From assembly GCF_007655135.1 (NCBI RefSeq), contig NC_045131.1, positions 26,148,001-26,212,000 on the forward strand: a DNA stretch of 64,000 nt. Reading direction: 5' to 3'. Under the pieces are notes generated by a model. It had not been told where the DNA came from. It worked only from the letters and a program-made list of their open reading frames with translations, and ran no database searches. Numbering within the stretch: the stretch's first letter is position 1; every line of letters begins with the position of its first letter. Positions 21,777 through 34,109 of the stretch are shown in pieces. Origin of the DNA: Punica granatum (Eukaryota > Streptophyta > Magnoliopsida > Myrtales > Lythraceae). The position numbers were made by a program, and so were the translations under genes.

Positions 21777-23254
21777 CCACCCCAGCGAACGGCGTTGAGA
21801 CACCCTAATCGTCCACATCAAGAGTGAGCGTCCCCTACGACAATCGCCAAGACAATCTGGTCACTGACCTCCTAGGGGCAAAACTTTATATTTTTCTCTT
21901 TCATATACGTTAGGGGAAATCATTTAAAGTTCGCAATAGAGAAGAGACACGCGATTCGACTTCCAAATGTACAAGACAACTTCCAAGACCTGGTTCTCCC
22001 AAAACGAGGCCGGGGCAAGTGCACTCCAAGTCTTCACGAGACGAAATCACATCACTCGAAGACGAAAAGCCGACGAAATTTAAGCAAATTTATGGGCCAC
22101 AAATAGATCCTCCACTTCAAGAAAAGCAGGGGGGAAATTTCGCCAATCAAGAAAAGGTAATGCCAAGGGCCACTAAACCCCTTAGCAGTCCCAATTCAAA
22201 ATCAAGAAACGCGAACGAAAAAGGGACAGCACATGAATCCTTGATGGAGACAAAAGATGAACAACAACGACTGGGAAGTCGAACTCGGTAAACTCTTCAC
22301 CCTTGCAAATTCGAGATACAAAAGAATTGAACCTACTAGGCCAAAAACCCCACGGGACGACTTAGGCAAAAGTTAGGGTAAAAAAGATGCGCGACCGAAA
22401 ATCCCGAGGTAGACGATCGCGACAAAAGGAAATCTTATCCCGAGGTAGACGGTCGTGTGGACTAGGGATCCCCGTGGAAAGTGGCTAAGTTGTCAACTCC
22501 AGCACGATCCTCGACCAATTCTCCTACTTGCTTAACTGTCCGAAGTGGATTCATCTCCAAATATCGTATGCAACCGGGCAAGCCATCCAAGTAACTCCTG
22601 AACAGCCTACAAGACAGCAGGATGAAAAAGAATGGAGGTACATTGCCATAGGCATAAACCCGTGTATCATTTTAGTCTAGGGCAACGTGCTTCCCGAGCT
22701 CTCACCTTCGCCTCAGTCCAATTTACAACTCGAAACGGGTCATAGCCACCCTTCAATCGGCAACCACAGAGCCAACATCTCAGATATTCATCTCCGAGAG
22801 TCATAACACTTTAGAAATGACTAGATCGCGGATTATAAACGAAGCCGCCCTACGGTACCCTGTCAAGAAGGGTTCAAAGCTGACGGGTGCGTCGAACAAC
22901 TAATAGAGGTACTACTCGAAATACCTGCATTTGGCCAACAGGAGCCCTATGAAGGCCTCGGGACGCGACCCTTGATAAAAAAAAATGGAGCTCTAATGCA
23001 TGCATTCTTTGAACCAAAGCTCTCCATTGGTCACCCCGATGACCCAAGGACAAAGGTTCCCGCATCTCAACAACGCCATTTTCACAACCTCCATGAGCTT
23101 ATACGTTATTAGTAACTCACCAATGACTTATTAATGACATCAGGACCCCAAGTACCTTAAGTCTCAAGAACTACGATGGGATCTGATTCCTGAGCCCAAG
23201 GAATACTTAGGCACTCATCGACAGAGCTCGAGGCTCTCATCACAAAACGCCGGC

Positions 23255-23575
23255 TTCTAGCACATCAATACCACCCCAGCAGCAACGTCGGCCTTCGACA
23301 AATTAACACTGCCTCTACGGCGACCTCGAGCTCCATCACGTCCCTCATCACAAGACACCGGCTTTCGATACATCAATACCATCCCAATGGTAATGCCGGC
23401 CTGCCTCCGGTACATCCCCTCATCACAAGATGCCAGCTTCCAGCACATCACTACAGCCCCAACGGCAAAGTCGGCCTCCAACAAATCACAACCCCTCCCC
23501 CCCAGCAGTAAGGCTGGCTTCTAGAGAGGCACCATCGCCCCAGCGGTAATGCCGGCTTCCAGTAAATCGGCACCC
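23255..23575 (+). repeat. Degenerate repeats with CACATCAATACCxCCCCAGCxG core
   Basis: At least five imperfect units recur every 60-80 bases. Each contains a variant of GCCGGCTTCCAGCACATC followed by a variant of ACCxCCCCAGCGGTAATG. They lie in the tail of element C and carry no coding signal. Confidence 0.65.
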
Positions 23576-23879
23576 TCGAGGCAACGTCTCCCCCGTGCGC
23601 CTAGCCGTCCTGCCGCCCATATGACTAACGGTGAGTCGTGCTTACCCCCGTTAACGAACCAACCGCGACTCTCTCTCTCGGGTTACAGTCCCAAGAGCTG
23701 GCCGACCCAAAGCATTACCCCCTGCAACCACATTAAAAGGCAACTGGGGCATCTCTGCCACGCACGATAATGATTTGTCTCTAGCAGACACAATAATGGC
23801 CCCAGCAACCATCATCCCGGGGGGCCCACTCCCAATATAGCCAAGCTCACTTCCTCCCGCGCTTTGTGCGACTCTCAAT

Positions 23880-24862
23880 TAGCTTCTACGCCTTGCGCGG
23901 TTCCTAATCACCCTCCGTGCCTTGCGCTATTCCCAATCACCTTTCGCGCCTTGCGCAAACCCCAACACTTTTTACGTCTTGCGCGACTCCCCAACACATC
24001 CGCGCTTCTGACACATCCGAGCCAGGCCCTAACATTCACTTTTCTCTCTGCGCTACCTACGCACCCAAGATCATCCCGGCTCTAATTTCTTATTTCCGCT
24101 TCTCGCGCATCCGGGCCATGCCCTAACAATTACTTTTCTGTCGGTGTTTCCTGCACATCCGGTATCATCTCGGCTTTGATTTGCCATATGTGCTTCCTGC
24201 GCATCCGGGCCATGCCCCAACATTTACTTTTCTACCCGCGCATCCTAGCCGTGCCCCAACATTTACTTTTATGTCCGCACTTCCTACGCACTTGAGATCA
24301 TCTCGGCTTCAATTTTTTGTCCGGGCTTCCTGCGCATTCCCTTCAAACAAACGATTACTTTTCTGTCTACGCTTCCTGCGCACCATGGATCCTTCTGGCT
24401 TTAGTTTTCTGTTCGCGCTTCTTGTGCATTCCTTCCAAACAAACATTTAGTTTTCTCTCTACGCTTATTCCGCACCCGGGATCATCCCAGCATTAATTTC
24501 CTATCTAAGACTTGCGCATCCAGGCCTTGTCCGACACTTATCTCCATGCCCTACACGACAATCACGCTCTGCGCATCGAGCCATGCCTGAACCCCTACTT
24601 TCCTTTCACGCCCTGCGCATCGAGCCCTCCCCCAACCTTTACTTTCTTGTCGCGCTTTCGGCGCATCCGAGCCGAGTCCTGTCATTTACTTTCTGATTTT
24701 GACACTCATTTACTACTTTCGAGTTGCGACACTCATTTAATGCTTTCGAGTTGCGACACCCATATACTGCTTTCGAGTTTCAACACTCATTTATTACTTT
24801 CGGGTTTTGACTCGTATTTACTATTTTCAGGTCTTAACACCCATTTACTGCTTTCCCACATG
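23880..24862 (+). repeat. Tandem-repeat block of element C, part 1
   Basis: Units of about 40-50 bases, around CGCGCTTCCTGCGCATCCGGGCC and CATTTACTTTTCTGTC, grade near 24,700 into shorter units of about 27-29 bases (TTGCGACACTCATTTACTGC, TTTCGAG). The block sits in the same place relative to the 3' LTR as the 29-bp minisatellite of element A and shares the TTTACTGCTTTC core. It is therefore a rapidly evolving homologue. It continues at 27,950-28,550 after the inserted solo LTR. Confidence 0.8.
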
Positions 24863-24869
24863 TGGCCCC

Positions 24870-27800
24870 TGTCAGCACCTAATTTCGGTCCATCGACTCC
24901 AGGGGCAAAATCGTCATTTCCTAATCTGTCACCTTTTCTTTAAATATATATATATATATATATTATTTTTAATTAAATTAAATTATGTATGTATAAAAAA
25001 ACAAAAAAACAAAAAAAAAAAGATTCGGGCAGGGCCGGGCAGGCCGGGCAGCGTTGACCGGCTGCCCGTGACCGCCGGCATTTAAAAAAAAAAAAAGAGA
25101 GAGAGATTCGGGCAGTTCGGGCAGGCCGAGCAGCGCTCGCCGGCTGCCCGCGATCCCCGCAGGCCCAGAACGCCCAAATCGCGGGTATCCGCGATTTTCC
25201 CTGAAGATCGGCCGAAATCCTAACGAAAAGGGGAAGGAATCGAAATTAATTAAAGGGAACGGCAATTCGGTGAGGGAGGAACAAGACCCATTGAGAGAAA
25301 TCGGAGAATTTGCTCCCGTTTTAAGGAATTTGGAAATCGATTAAATTCGGAACCGTCGCCGGAAAACCAAGATAACTCCCCCGATTCCGACTGATTAAGC
25401 GCCGGTGAGGTCCTGATCGACCACGGCGAAGCATCTGCGGCGCCTAGAGCTATCTCCCGCGCCCATTCCGGCCGTGGTCGCGGCGTCCAGGGGCGAGAAC
25501 CGCCGCCCCCAGCCTCGTCGCCGCCGCTGCCCCCTATCCCGGCCGCCCTTCGGCTAACGGGCCTCGGCCAAGTTCGTTTTTTTTCGCAGGCCCAGCCCAA
25601 GCCCAGCCAGGCCCAACTTCCCCAGTCCGGCCCAGCGTTCTTTCGGGCGGTTTCTCCTTCAGGCGGTCCGGTCCGATCCGATCCTGCCCGATTCATCCGG
25701 CGATTTTTTTTTATTTTTACAGAGAAGCCCCTCAACTTTTTGAACTAGGTAAATTCTCGACTTAGTGGCATGATTAGGGCTCCTTTCCTGAATATTATTG
25801 CTTGCTTGATGGATATAATGTGAAATGAGTATTCTTGGGTCGCGTGGGTGATCGGATTTGTCCCGAACTCGATTTTACGAACTTTCTATTTTGTCACATT
25901 TCAGTCCAGATGACGTATTTTATTTTTTTAAGATCTGCCCGAATTTCAAAATTATTTTCAATCAAGCCCCGGTCATTTTATTATTTTCCAATCAGTCCTT
26001 GGATTTTTCAGAATTTTTCCAAGATACCCAAAGAACTTTTCAAATTGTTTCAGTTTAGTCCCGGGACCATTTTTCACCCTTTTCAGATCTGCCCCGAATT
26101 TCAAAAATTCTTTTCAATAAAGTCCCAGTCATTTTACTATTTTCCAATCAGCCCTGGAATTCCCAGAATTTTTCAAGAATCCCTAGGAACTTTTCGAGTT
26201 GTTTCAGTTTAGTCCTAGGGCCATTTTTTTTGTTTTCAGATCAGTCCCGATTTTCAATTTCATTTCAAATAAGTCCTAGGACATTTTCAATAAATTTTTT
26301 ACACAGTCCCCATTTTTTAGAATTTTCATATCAGTCCCCAATTTTTTTAGAATTTTCAAATCAGTCCCCAATTTTTTCAGAATTTTCAAATCAATCCCTG
26401 CTCTTTTAAAATCGTTCAATTCAGTCCCCTAGACATTTTCTAAAAGTATCCGGCCCTTTTCTACTTGGATCACCCACTGACAATGTATGTGCCCCATTTA
26501 AATATTTCATTTTTGTAATTATGTGACCATGTCGGAAATTAGAGTTTATCGGGTGGTCAACTAATGGCTATCTCGACGGCTCGAAATCTGTAGACTAAAG
26601 CATTCGGCAAGTTTTTAATTAACCTAAAATTCTACATACGGGATAATCGGGACGTTAAATTTGGCTAAATTAAATCACTTGATTTCTTTAAATTGATTAA
26701 TAATTTGTAGTCACGTCGACAGTTCAAAAACTGTTAGTCATGCCCTTTTCAAAATTCACAATTTCAAAAGCACCGAGATACGTACAACGTAATCTTGATT
26801 TTCATGCACACACATATTTACCGATTCAAGGGCATGATTACCGGTTCTTGTCCTGCCGTGATCCTAGCATAGGTTTGTGCATAGAATTGGTCAAAACATG
26901 GGAAAACAAATTAATCACAAACTCGGCTTATATCAAACATGGGCAATAGTCAATTAGAGGGTTAGGTTTTTTGGGTTTTAGGTGAAAATATTTTTAATCT
27001 GTAAAAGCCATATTGTCACGATATAGAATAATCTAAAAACAACCCACACATTCGAGACTTGACTATGGACATCACGTCTGTCAGGTCCGTTAAAATAATG
27101 CCGAATGCTACATATCATATCCATCATTCCTGTTATTTGTTTTAAGGTAGGATTTGTATGCCAAGATACCCCAGTTAATAATCAGTTAATTTACGTAAAT
27201 TCGGCGATAATAAGAAACCCCATTGATTGTTTATTTGAGCTTGCTTGTTACATCTTTTGCACTTGATTGTTATGCGGATCGAGCCTGATCCCTTAGGACT
27301 CGATTCACACTGGGTCCAACGCCCATAACCGTCGATCACGGGATCCAATACCCCCATACACCAAGTGCGCATTTAATTTAATTTTCAGTCTTTTCCAAAA
27401 CTATACGGTGAGCATGAGTGAAATCATGGCCGAATGCGAACCGACCGGGATTTAGTCATTGTAGCTTGTCTTTTATTTATTTGAGAGAACAATGTAAGGT
27501 TTTATATTATACATATATTCATGTAAAATCCCAGTCGGAGAGTGGACGGTCAGAGTGTTTCTTCGAATTTACGATGTCAAAACGCATAAGATGAGCGAAA
27601 CTTAATTAAGCGGTAATTAAATTAAAATGGCAAGCTTAGACAAGTTAGAGTACCGAAAGGGCGTGTGGGATATAGAGGCCCACACGTAATAGAATCCCCG
27701 AATTCGGAATTTTCGGTTCCGTACAGACCATTGCCTTAACATTTTAGGTGTACCCCGTACCCTTAGACCTGGGTAACTTGCCGACCCTCGACCTTCGGGT

Positions 27801-27931
27801 CGTAAAATGGCAAGTGGCGACTCCTTCTCACGTGCGTCCGTCGCGCGTCCCCGGGAAGGTGGACACTCCCAAGCCGCGTTGCATAGGCGCGCGTATGCGT
27901 GCCCCGACGAGACGAAATTCGGGTGCGCACA
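24870..27931 (+). mobile_element. Solo LTR 3, inserted in element C (TSD GCCCC)
   Basis: It starts TGTCAGCACCTAATTTCGG and ends GAAATTCGGGTGCGCACA. GCCCC stands just before (24,865-24,869) and just after (27,932-27,936), a perfect 5-bp target-site duplication. It is collinear with the 3' LTR of element A over about 3 kb. Shared parts are the GC-rich CGGCTGCCCGTGA boxes (25,060 and 25,140), the two AT-rich 170-bp subrepeats and the conserved 3' end. A (TA)n run lies at 24,944-24,963. No internal sequence remains. The tandem repeats on either side were continuous before the insertion. Confidence 0.94.
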
Positions 27932-28570
27932 GCCCCCATAAGCCTCAGCTAATCATGAGACAATTACCGCTTTCGAGTCTTCACACCCATTTATTGCTTT
28001 CCTTTCCTTATGAACCCATCATAAGTCACTACTTTCCTGTCGCGCACTGCACATTGGGCCCTGCCCGACCCTTTACTTTCCTATCGTGCCTTACACATCG
28101 TGCCCTGCCCGAACCTTTACTTTTTTGTTGCGCCCAGCCTGAAACTTTACTTTCTTGTCGCGCTCTGCGCATCAAACCTTGCCCCAATATTTACTTTCCT
28201 ATTGCGCCCAACGCATTGGGCTGTGCCCGAACCTTTGCTTTCATGTAGAGCCCCGCACATCGTGCTCTGTCAAACCTTATTTTACTGTCGTGCTTTGCGC
28301 ACTAGGATCTTGCCCAACATTTACCTTCCAACCTGCGAACTACGCATTTTTTCGTGCCCTGCACATCCCTTACTTTCCTTTTTGTGCCTCGCACATTTTC
28401 AATTCCCACTTTATATTTCTTTTACTTTCCTGTCTACGCCTCGCACATTTTTAATTCCCGCTTTGCGTTCCTCCTAATCTTCATGTCTGCTCCCTACACT
28501 ATTTCAATTTGTGTAATGTGCTTCGATTCTAGTTTGCGCCATGCGCCCTAAAGCACATGACACAACTTGA
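27932..28570 (+). repeat. Tandem-repeat block of element C, part 2
   Basis: It continues the array of 23,880-24,862. About a dozen degenerate units carry TTTACTTTCCTxTCGCGC-like cores alternating with CTGCGCATCGxGCCxTGCCC. The three long forward open frames here arise from the repeats. Confidence 0.75.
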
Positions 28571-28599
28571 AATCGTGTCGGGCGTAGACGAGAAGAAAC

Positions 28600-30289
28600 A
28601 CTCCAAGCCACGGGAAGAGATGGGCAGCCCATGAGGGCGCAACTTTCATATGCACAACCCTATCTTTTAGACTAAAGCGTTTCGATCATTCTATCACAAA
28701 TAGGGCGCTTAGGAGAGTGGATTATAGACGCGAGCGAGAAAACTCGTGATAGGTTGTCTAGTCCTTCATAGGACATGAGCAAGACCTTACCACCCCCGTG
28801 GTGTTTCGCATCCCCACTTTCCTAAGTTTATGCTTATATTGGGTTAAAACACGAAAGCAGATTAATCTTGAACTCGGCGTAATCAAACACGGGAAAACAG
28901 GTGGGACAAGGCCCTAAGTTTTAAGATTCTGGCAAAACACATCTCTGTCATAAGTAATTCATTTTTTAGTGTCACAAAACAGATCAGCTTAAAACAAACT
29001 CATGCGCATAGGGTTTGATGACAGATATCATGTCTATCGAGTCATTTCTAGCGAAAACTAAATGCTACATACCCTTCGGGGTAGCCCATGGCCGATTTTC
29101 ACCATGTGTTCCCATTTTCTTTTAGTCTATTTAGGATAGAAACATGTCTGTTAAGTAACCCTGGATTAATAAAATGATAATCACGTAAATCCGGCGATTC
29201 ATTCCCACATTGTTTGGTTTATCTGCTTTCAATTATTTCTTATTTGCTTTTGTCAATGTTCTTACGCTTCGAGCTCGAATCATTACGTCTAGCGCCCCAA
29301 CTATCGATTACGGGGTCCAATGCCCCCACACACCTAGTGCGCGCGACCCAAGCGTGGTAAAGGTTCTAGTTTCGAGTCACCGTTTCAACCCGAGTAGTAT
29401 CCAAACGGAGGATGACTTGGGTTGGGACATGCGAAACGAGGTTAGACAATTACCCAAGAGCTCGACCGATCTCGTGACCATCTCGAGGACAATTCAGTCC
29501 TCCTGGGACCCGCTGGTTCAGTCGGACTCTACCCTCGGCTCTCACGAGCCCACTTCGCATTAATTTCAATTTCGGTCTTCCAAACTCACGGTGAACGTGA
29601 GTAGAATATTGGCTGAACGCAAACCGATTGGGATCCGTTTGATGTAATTTATATTTATTTGAGAGTACAGTGCGAGAAATTTATTTGTACATTTATTCAT
29701 GTAATGATCCCGTTCGGCGAGCGAACAGTCCGAGTGTTGAACCAGTTGAGTCGGTTTACGCCCCCTAGGGATGAGTAAGCTTTACGTTTCTTGGTTTCAA
29801 CCCACACGAAGAACCGGTCATCATGGTCCTGCGAACTAAGACACGATGATTGCAGGCTAAACCCTCGACACAAGGGTCTACCCCTCCCTCGGGCTCTAAG
29901 TTCGAATCGGTCGTTTTTCAATGAATTTACGATGCCAAACCAAACGAAACGAGTGAAACCTAACTCATGCAGTAAACAAACCAAAAATAGCAAACCCTAG
30001 ACAAACTAGAGTATCGACATGGCGTGCAGGATATAGGCATGCACGTAACAGAACCCCCAAACTTGGAACTTCTAGTTCCGCAAGACCATATGCCTTAGCA
30101 AACTAGGTGTATTCCTTACCCCTAGACCCATACAACTTACCGGCCCTCGACCTCCAGGTCGTAAACAGATAGTGGCGACTCATTTTCACGCATCTTCGTT
30201 CGCATTCCCCCTGGAAAATGGATACTCCCAAGCCGTATGATCATGCGTACGCATATAAGCCTCGATGAAACGAAATTCGGGTTCACACA
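28600..30289 (+). mobile_element. LTR 4: old, 5'-truncated 3' LTR of element C
   Basis: The stretch is collinear with the second half of the other LTRs but strongly diverged. Landmarks are GACTAAAGCxTTxCG (28,670), the GGGTTAAAACACG region (28,850), TCACGTAAATCCGGCGAT (29,175), TTTATTCATGTAATGATCCC (29,690) and CTAGACAAACTAGAGTATCG (29,998). It ends GAAATTCGGGTTCACACA. A stretch of about 180 bases at 29,345-29,530 has no counterpart in the other copies. The TG start and the 5' 1.3 kb are not recognisable. The higher divergence makes it older than solo LTR 3. Confidence 0.72.
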
Positions 30290-31795
30290 CTTGTCACGAT
30301 TTTCCTTTCCTTCTTCGATCTAGTATCGGCTCCTCTACTCTAGGTCAGGGTAGCAGTCCTCCATGCCGGTTATTCTCCAATTCGGTCGTGTGTCACGGTC
30401 TTCCGTCTCGTGATTGCTCACTGCTTCAGCTAGGAGAAGACGGTGCTCCAACAGATTTGCTCACGGGTCTAGCAGGTCATCCTTCCATCAACCTCCGATC
30501 ACCACGAAGACACCTCTAGAAGCACTGCTTAAAAGTGGGAACGATGCTTCATCAACATCATTGTTAGCAGTCTCAGCCCCCAATCTCGATCTCGGTCATC
30601 CCAGCACCTAGTCATCGGTGAAGCTCTTCACCACACGCACAACTGGTCGACAATAGAGCTGAGGGTCGCTCCAACATCTCCACACTCAGATTTGTGGTAG
30701 TGATGGTGTTTTGAGGATGTCCTGGAGGTCGCAACGACCATCCTCTTCCACCTCTTCGTTTCCAATGGTGCGTCGAGGAGTTTCGATGGAACAAATTCTT
30801 ATTCCCATACGGAACTGTAATGGAGAATGGCGAATACCTTCAACTCTTCAGAGGTTAGCGAAAGTAGTGGCAAAGGCTTCGTCACCCCATAACCAACGCA
30901 AGTCTGCATCCAATCCTGCCATTTACTGGGATTGACCAACCGACCCAACTGGACCTACCCAACCCGGACTGACTCGATCGACCAGTCTGATCCGACCCAT
31001 CCTACCATCGACTATCCGCCCCTTGATCAGCAGTAGAGTCAACATCTAGTGTTGTCCTCCGTCTACCAACCTCCATACCGGTCCAATCGATCTCCCCTCT
31101 TGGATAGCGATTGCTATTCTACGGACTTTCGCCTACTCCCTTGCGGGCAGTATCCCCGCCCTCCACTACAAGGATCATACTCCTGGCCCTATTGATTCAA
31201 TAGGCCACCTACAAAATTCGACCTTTTGTGGTTATGCTTTCTTTTTTTGTTGGTTTTTTACAAGTCTTGACTCCTCAACGATGCTCGCTGGTCTGAATCG
31301 GTTAAGGAAGCTTGGTAATTTGATTTGATAGTCTGTCTGATTTGTTTGGAATGATTATTGCTAGTTTTAACCGATCAAGATTACCTCGCTCAATTTGTTT
31401 GACTATCTAGAAATTGGGCTGTTTCAAAATTTGTAAATTGAGTTGGTTTAGTGGTCTGATCTGCGTCGGGTACTAGTCAAAGACTTCTCTTGGTTCTACT
31501 ATTCTATTTCTACAACAGTAGCAGTCTTTATATGGATTGCGCTATGCTCTACTTTCCAATTTAACCGAGTCCATGTATAGTTTTGTCTCAAGAGGTTGAG
31601 AATGATTACAGCAACTAGAATGATTTCTACAATTGTATCTATGTCCATCTGATATATTTCAGTCACACGTATTTTCCTTTACAGTGATTTAGGTGGATTT
31701 GTTGTATTTTATGTCTTTGTAATGTGCTATCTTGGACAATTTCCCTTGTATTTGTTTATGTCATCAATGAACATTCATTGATTTGTCAAAAAAAA
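30290..31795 (+). mobile_element. Possible LINE or other non-LTR element, 3' part
   Basis: The segment ends in TGTCATCAATGAACATTCAT, TGATTTGTC and ten A residues (about 31,785-31,797). A poly-A end after a short AT-rich tail is the usual look of a plant LINE 3' end. The body is moderately GC-rich with no long ORF, and I recognise no reverse transcriptase or endonuclease motif. It could equally be a processed transcript copy. Confidence 0.35.
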
Positions 31796-31797
31796 AA

Positions 31798-32565
31798 CCA
31801 ATTACAATTTCGAAATTACTTTTGCCTCTTAAAAGACCACAAAAATCCTAAAACTTATCTCAAATTTCGTACAATAATTTTTCGTAAACTTAGGCTAATA
31901 CGGAGGGTTAATAATAATAATAATAACTGATATGCTTATTCAACATGCATTGCATTTTTATTGATCCTTGATATATTACACGAATTTATTACGACGACAT
32001 GCAGTCAAGAATTGCAGAATATAAATACAAAATTTTCAAAATAATCTTTTGTGACGTCCACATGTATTGAGAAAACAGTTAATAGTTGAAGAAGAAAGAC
32101 GGACTTCTCCTAATTGAGCAATTGGATGATATGATGAGTCCAAGAAAACCGTCCCAAGGCATGAGATGAACATGAAAAAAACAAAGTGAATTAAATAGAA
32201 AATTATTTGAAACTATAGGATGAATATAATAAACCCATAAGAAAATGATTAAAATATAAAAGTAAGTACATTTATTGTGCTAAATGTATAATTTTCTTGA
32301 TTAGATATAGTCCGAGTTTTTTCTTTTTGTTATGCTTCACAAAGTATTCAAAATTAATTAAACCTCATTGATCCATTATTCAAATTCGAATTGGATCAAC
32401 ACACTAAGTAATAAAACTCTTATATTAATGATTTATTCTATTTTCCATGGTTCAAATTCAAAATTATACTTTAAAAAAATTATAGATGAAATTATTTGAA
32501 TCAACTCGGATTGATTATATATTACGAGTTTTTTGAAGTACGTAACGATTTTTCTTGAACAAGAA
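31798..32565. other. AT-rich intergenic DNA
   Basis: Nothing recognisable apart from a short (AAT)n at 31,910-31,925. No open frame above background. Confidence 0.7.
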
Positions 32566-32905
32566 TAATGGACCGGTCGCCTTGTGGGGTAGAGATCAGG
32601 ATCAGTATGAATGATCGAGTGCGTCTTGCTGGCAGCAAAATCGACTGCACCAATCGGACCATTAATGTCTCCTCCGTCGGGCCCTGTCAGACACGTGGAC
32701 GGCTGAGATGCTAAAAGAGGCGCGTGGAGATGACTGACGTGACTGAAGTACGATGAAAGAGAGAGAGAGCGAGAAGGCGGGCGACTCGCGTAAAAGCCGA
32801 GGGTTCTCTGCTGCCACCTCCGACCTCATTCATAGTGTCAGGCTATTGCCTTCCCCCACGCGACTCCCTTAGTCGTACTAACCACTCGCTCTTGACCGTT
32901 TGGAA
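32566..32905. promoter_or_regulatory. GC-richer patch with a G-box-like motif
   Basis: This 340-base patch stands out from the AT-rich surroundings. It holds CAGACACGTGGACGG (palindromic CACGTG core at about 32,693), GGCGCGTGGAG, GACTGACGTGACTG and a short GA run at 32,757-32,770. Such clusters are typical of plant promoters or enhancers bound by bZIP and bHLH factors. I see no start codon with a coding frame downstream on either strand, so it may be an isolated element or a remnant promoter. Confidence 0.3.
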
Positions 32906-34074
32906 TTGAATTTAATCCAAGTTTAGCCTTTATTTGTTTGTTCATTTAATTAATGTTGAATTTTGATTCGTTCGGGCCGTAGGATCAGACCCATGACCCA
33001 TGGAAGCAGGTGTCTGTCTCTTTGTCCACTGGTGAACACATCTTTTTGAAAAATCATAATACGTGTTGATGGCCTCTAACAATGTCTGAACTGATGGATA
33101 GTCAAATTTATAATTAGGTAAACAATTCACGGAATGTGTCACGCGGTAGACTAACTTGACTAGCCGGCCTTGAAGGTTGTCTTAATTTGTTGTTGATTGC
33201 ATTTCAGTGAAAACTTTGAAACGGCACGTTTGCTTTTGTTTGTGTTTTCTTAATTGATCTATAGAAGCTTCGATCCTTGCTTCTATGTAACTATAAATTA
33301 CTTGTAAATACATGACCACTGTCAGACGTGGAAAACCTTATGACTATTATATAGCTCGTAAATTTAGATATGATGCGATATCAAGACAAGGATATTACAG
33401 AGAGTGGAGCAGATTTAGATCTTGTCCGATCGAGGTTTGTGTCTAAATACATGGAATATGTTTTGACACAGAAAATTAACTTGTAATCATGGTCAGTTCG
33501 TATGACCAATTTAAATTTATAACTAGGCATGTTACCAAACATGTTTTTACTGTATAACATGACACACATTTAGTTTCTTTAGCACATTGTATATTTGCAA
33601 ATGGATATTCTAACTTGAATAACAATGGTAAATATGTGTTCAATCGGGTTAAGATCGATTGGGGCATTCATGTTGATACATCCGAGCCCTTATTTCTCCA
33701 AAATAGCCAAATTGAACCGCAGTAGTAGTACTACTCACTTTTGGTATGTACCAGGCCGGCCCCGGCTTACATTCAAAATCATCTTTGCCATGGTTTATGT
33801 CAAGTGCATGGTCTATATATATGTGTGTGTGAATGAATTTTGGTAAAAACACAAGATTCCTCCAAGCACAATACATATACACAATATTTCGTTTTATATT
33901 TGCCATGCACCCATCCCAACAAGATGAACTGGGCATTCTCGAAAAGGAATGGAACTCCCAATTTGATTGTCGAGCTCGTGAGTGAGGTGATGGCAAACGA
34001 CACTCTCTCTTTGGATCAAACGACAAAAGACATGACCAATTCCTAAAGAAAGCAGATGTCTATATATGCATGAC

Positions 34075-34076
<2 letters not shown>
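32906..34076. other. AT-rich intergenic DNA
   Basis: No gene recognised. Short open frames on both strands between 33,600 and 34,050 have no motif, no splice context and no repeat relation. Confidence 0.6.

Positions 34077-34106
<30 letters not shown>
34077..34106 (+). repeat. (AG)n microsatellite
   Basis: Fifteen uninterrupted AG units. Confidence 0.95.

Positions 34107-34109
<3 letters not shown>

Larger units (their letters stand above)
21777..24869 (+). mobile_element. Element C: non-coding 3' internal tail of a related retrotransposon, first part
   Basis: No gag or pol motif is visible on the plus strand. Landmarks shared with element A's post-integrase tail are CCTAGGxxAAAAACCCC and CTTAGGCAAAAGTTAGGG at 22,335-22,380 and GACAAAAGG at 22,430. 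At 23,170-23,220 the sequence CTCAAGAACTACGATGGGAT ... GGAATACTTAGGCACTCATC resembles the tail module of Tat elements. From 23,880 it becomes a degenerate tandem array. The region is interrupted at 24,870 by a solo LTR and resumes at 27,932. Confidence 0.6.

Noticed and set aside
24512..24943. 143-codon forward ORF
   Set aside because: It comes from degenerate tandem repeats and runs into the solo LTR boundary at 24,870.
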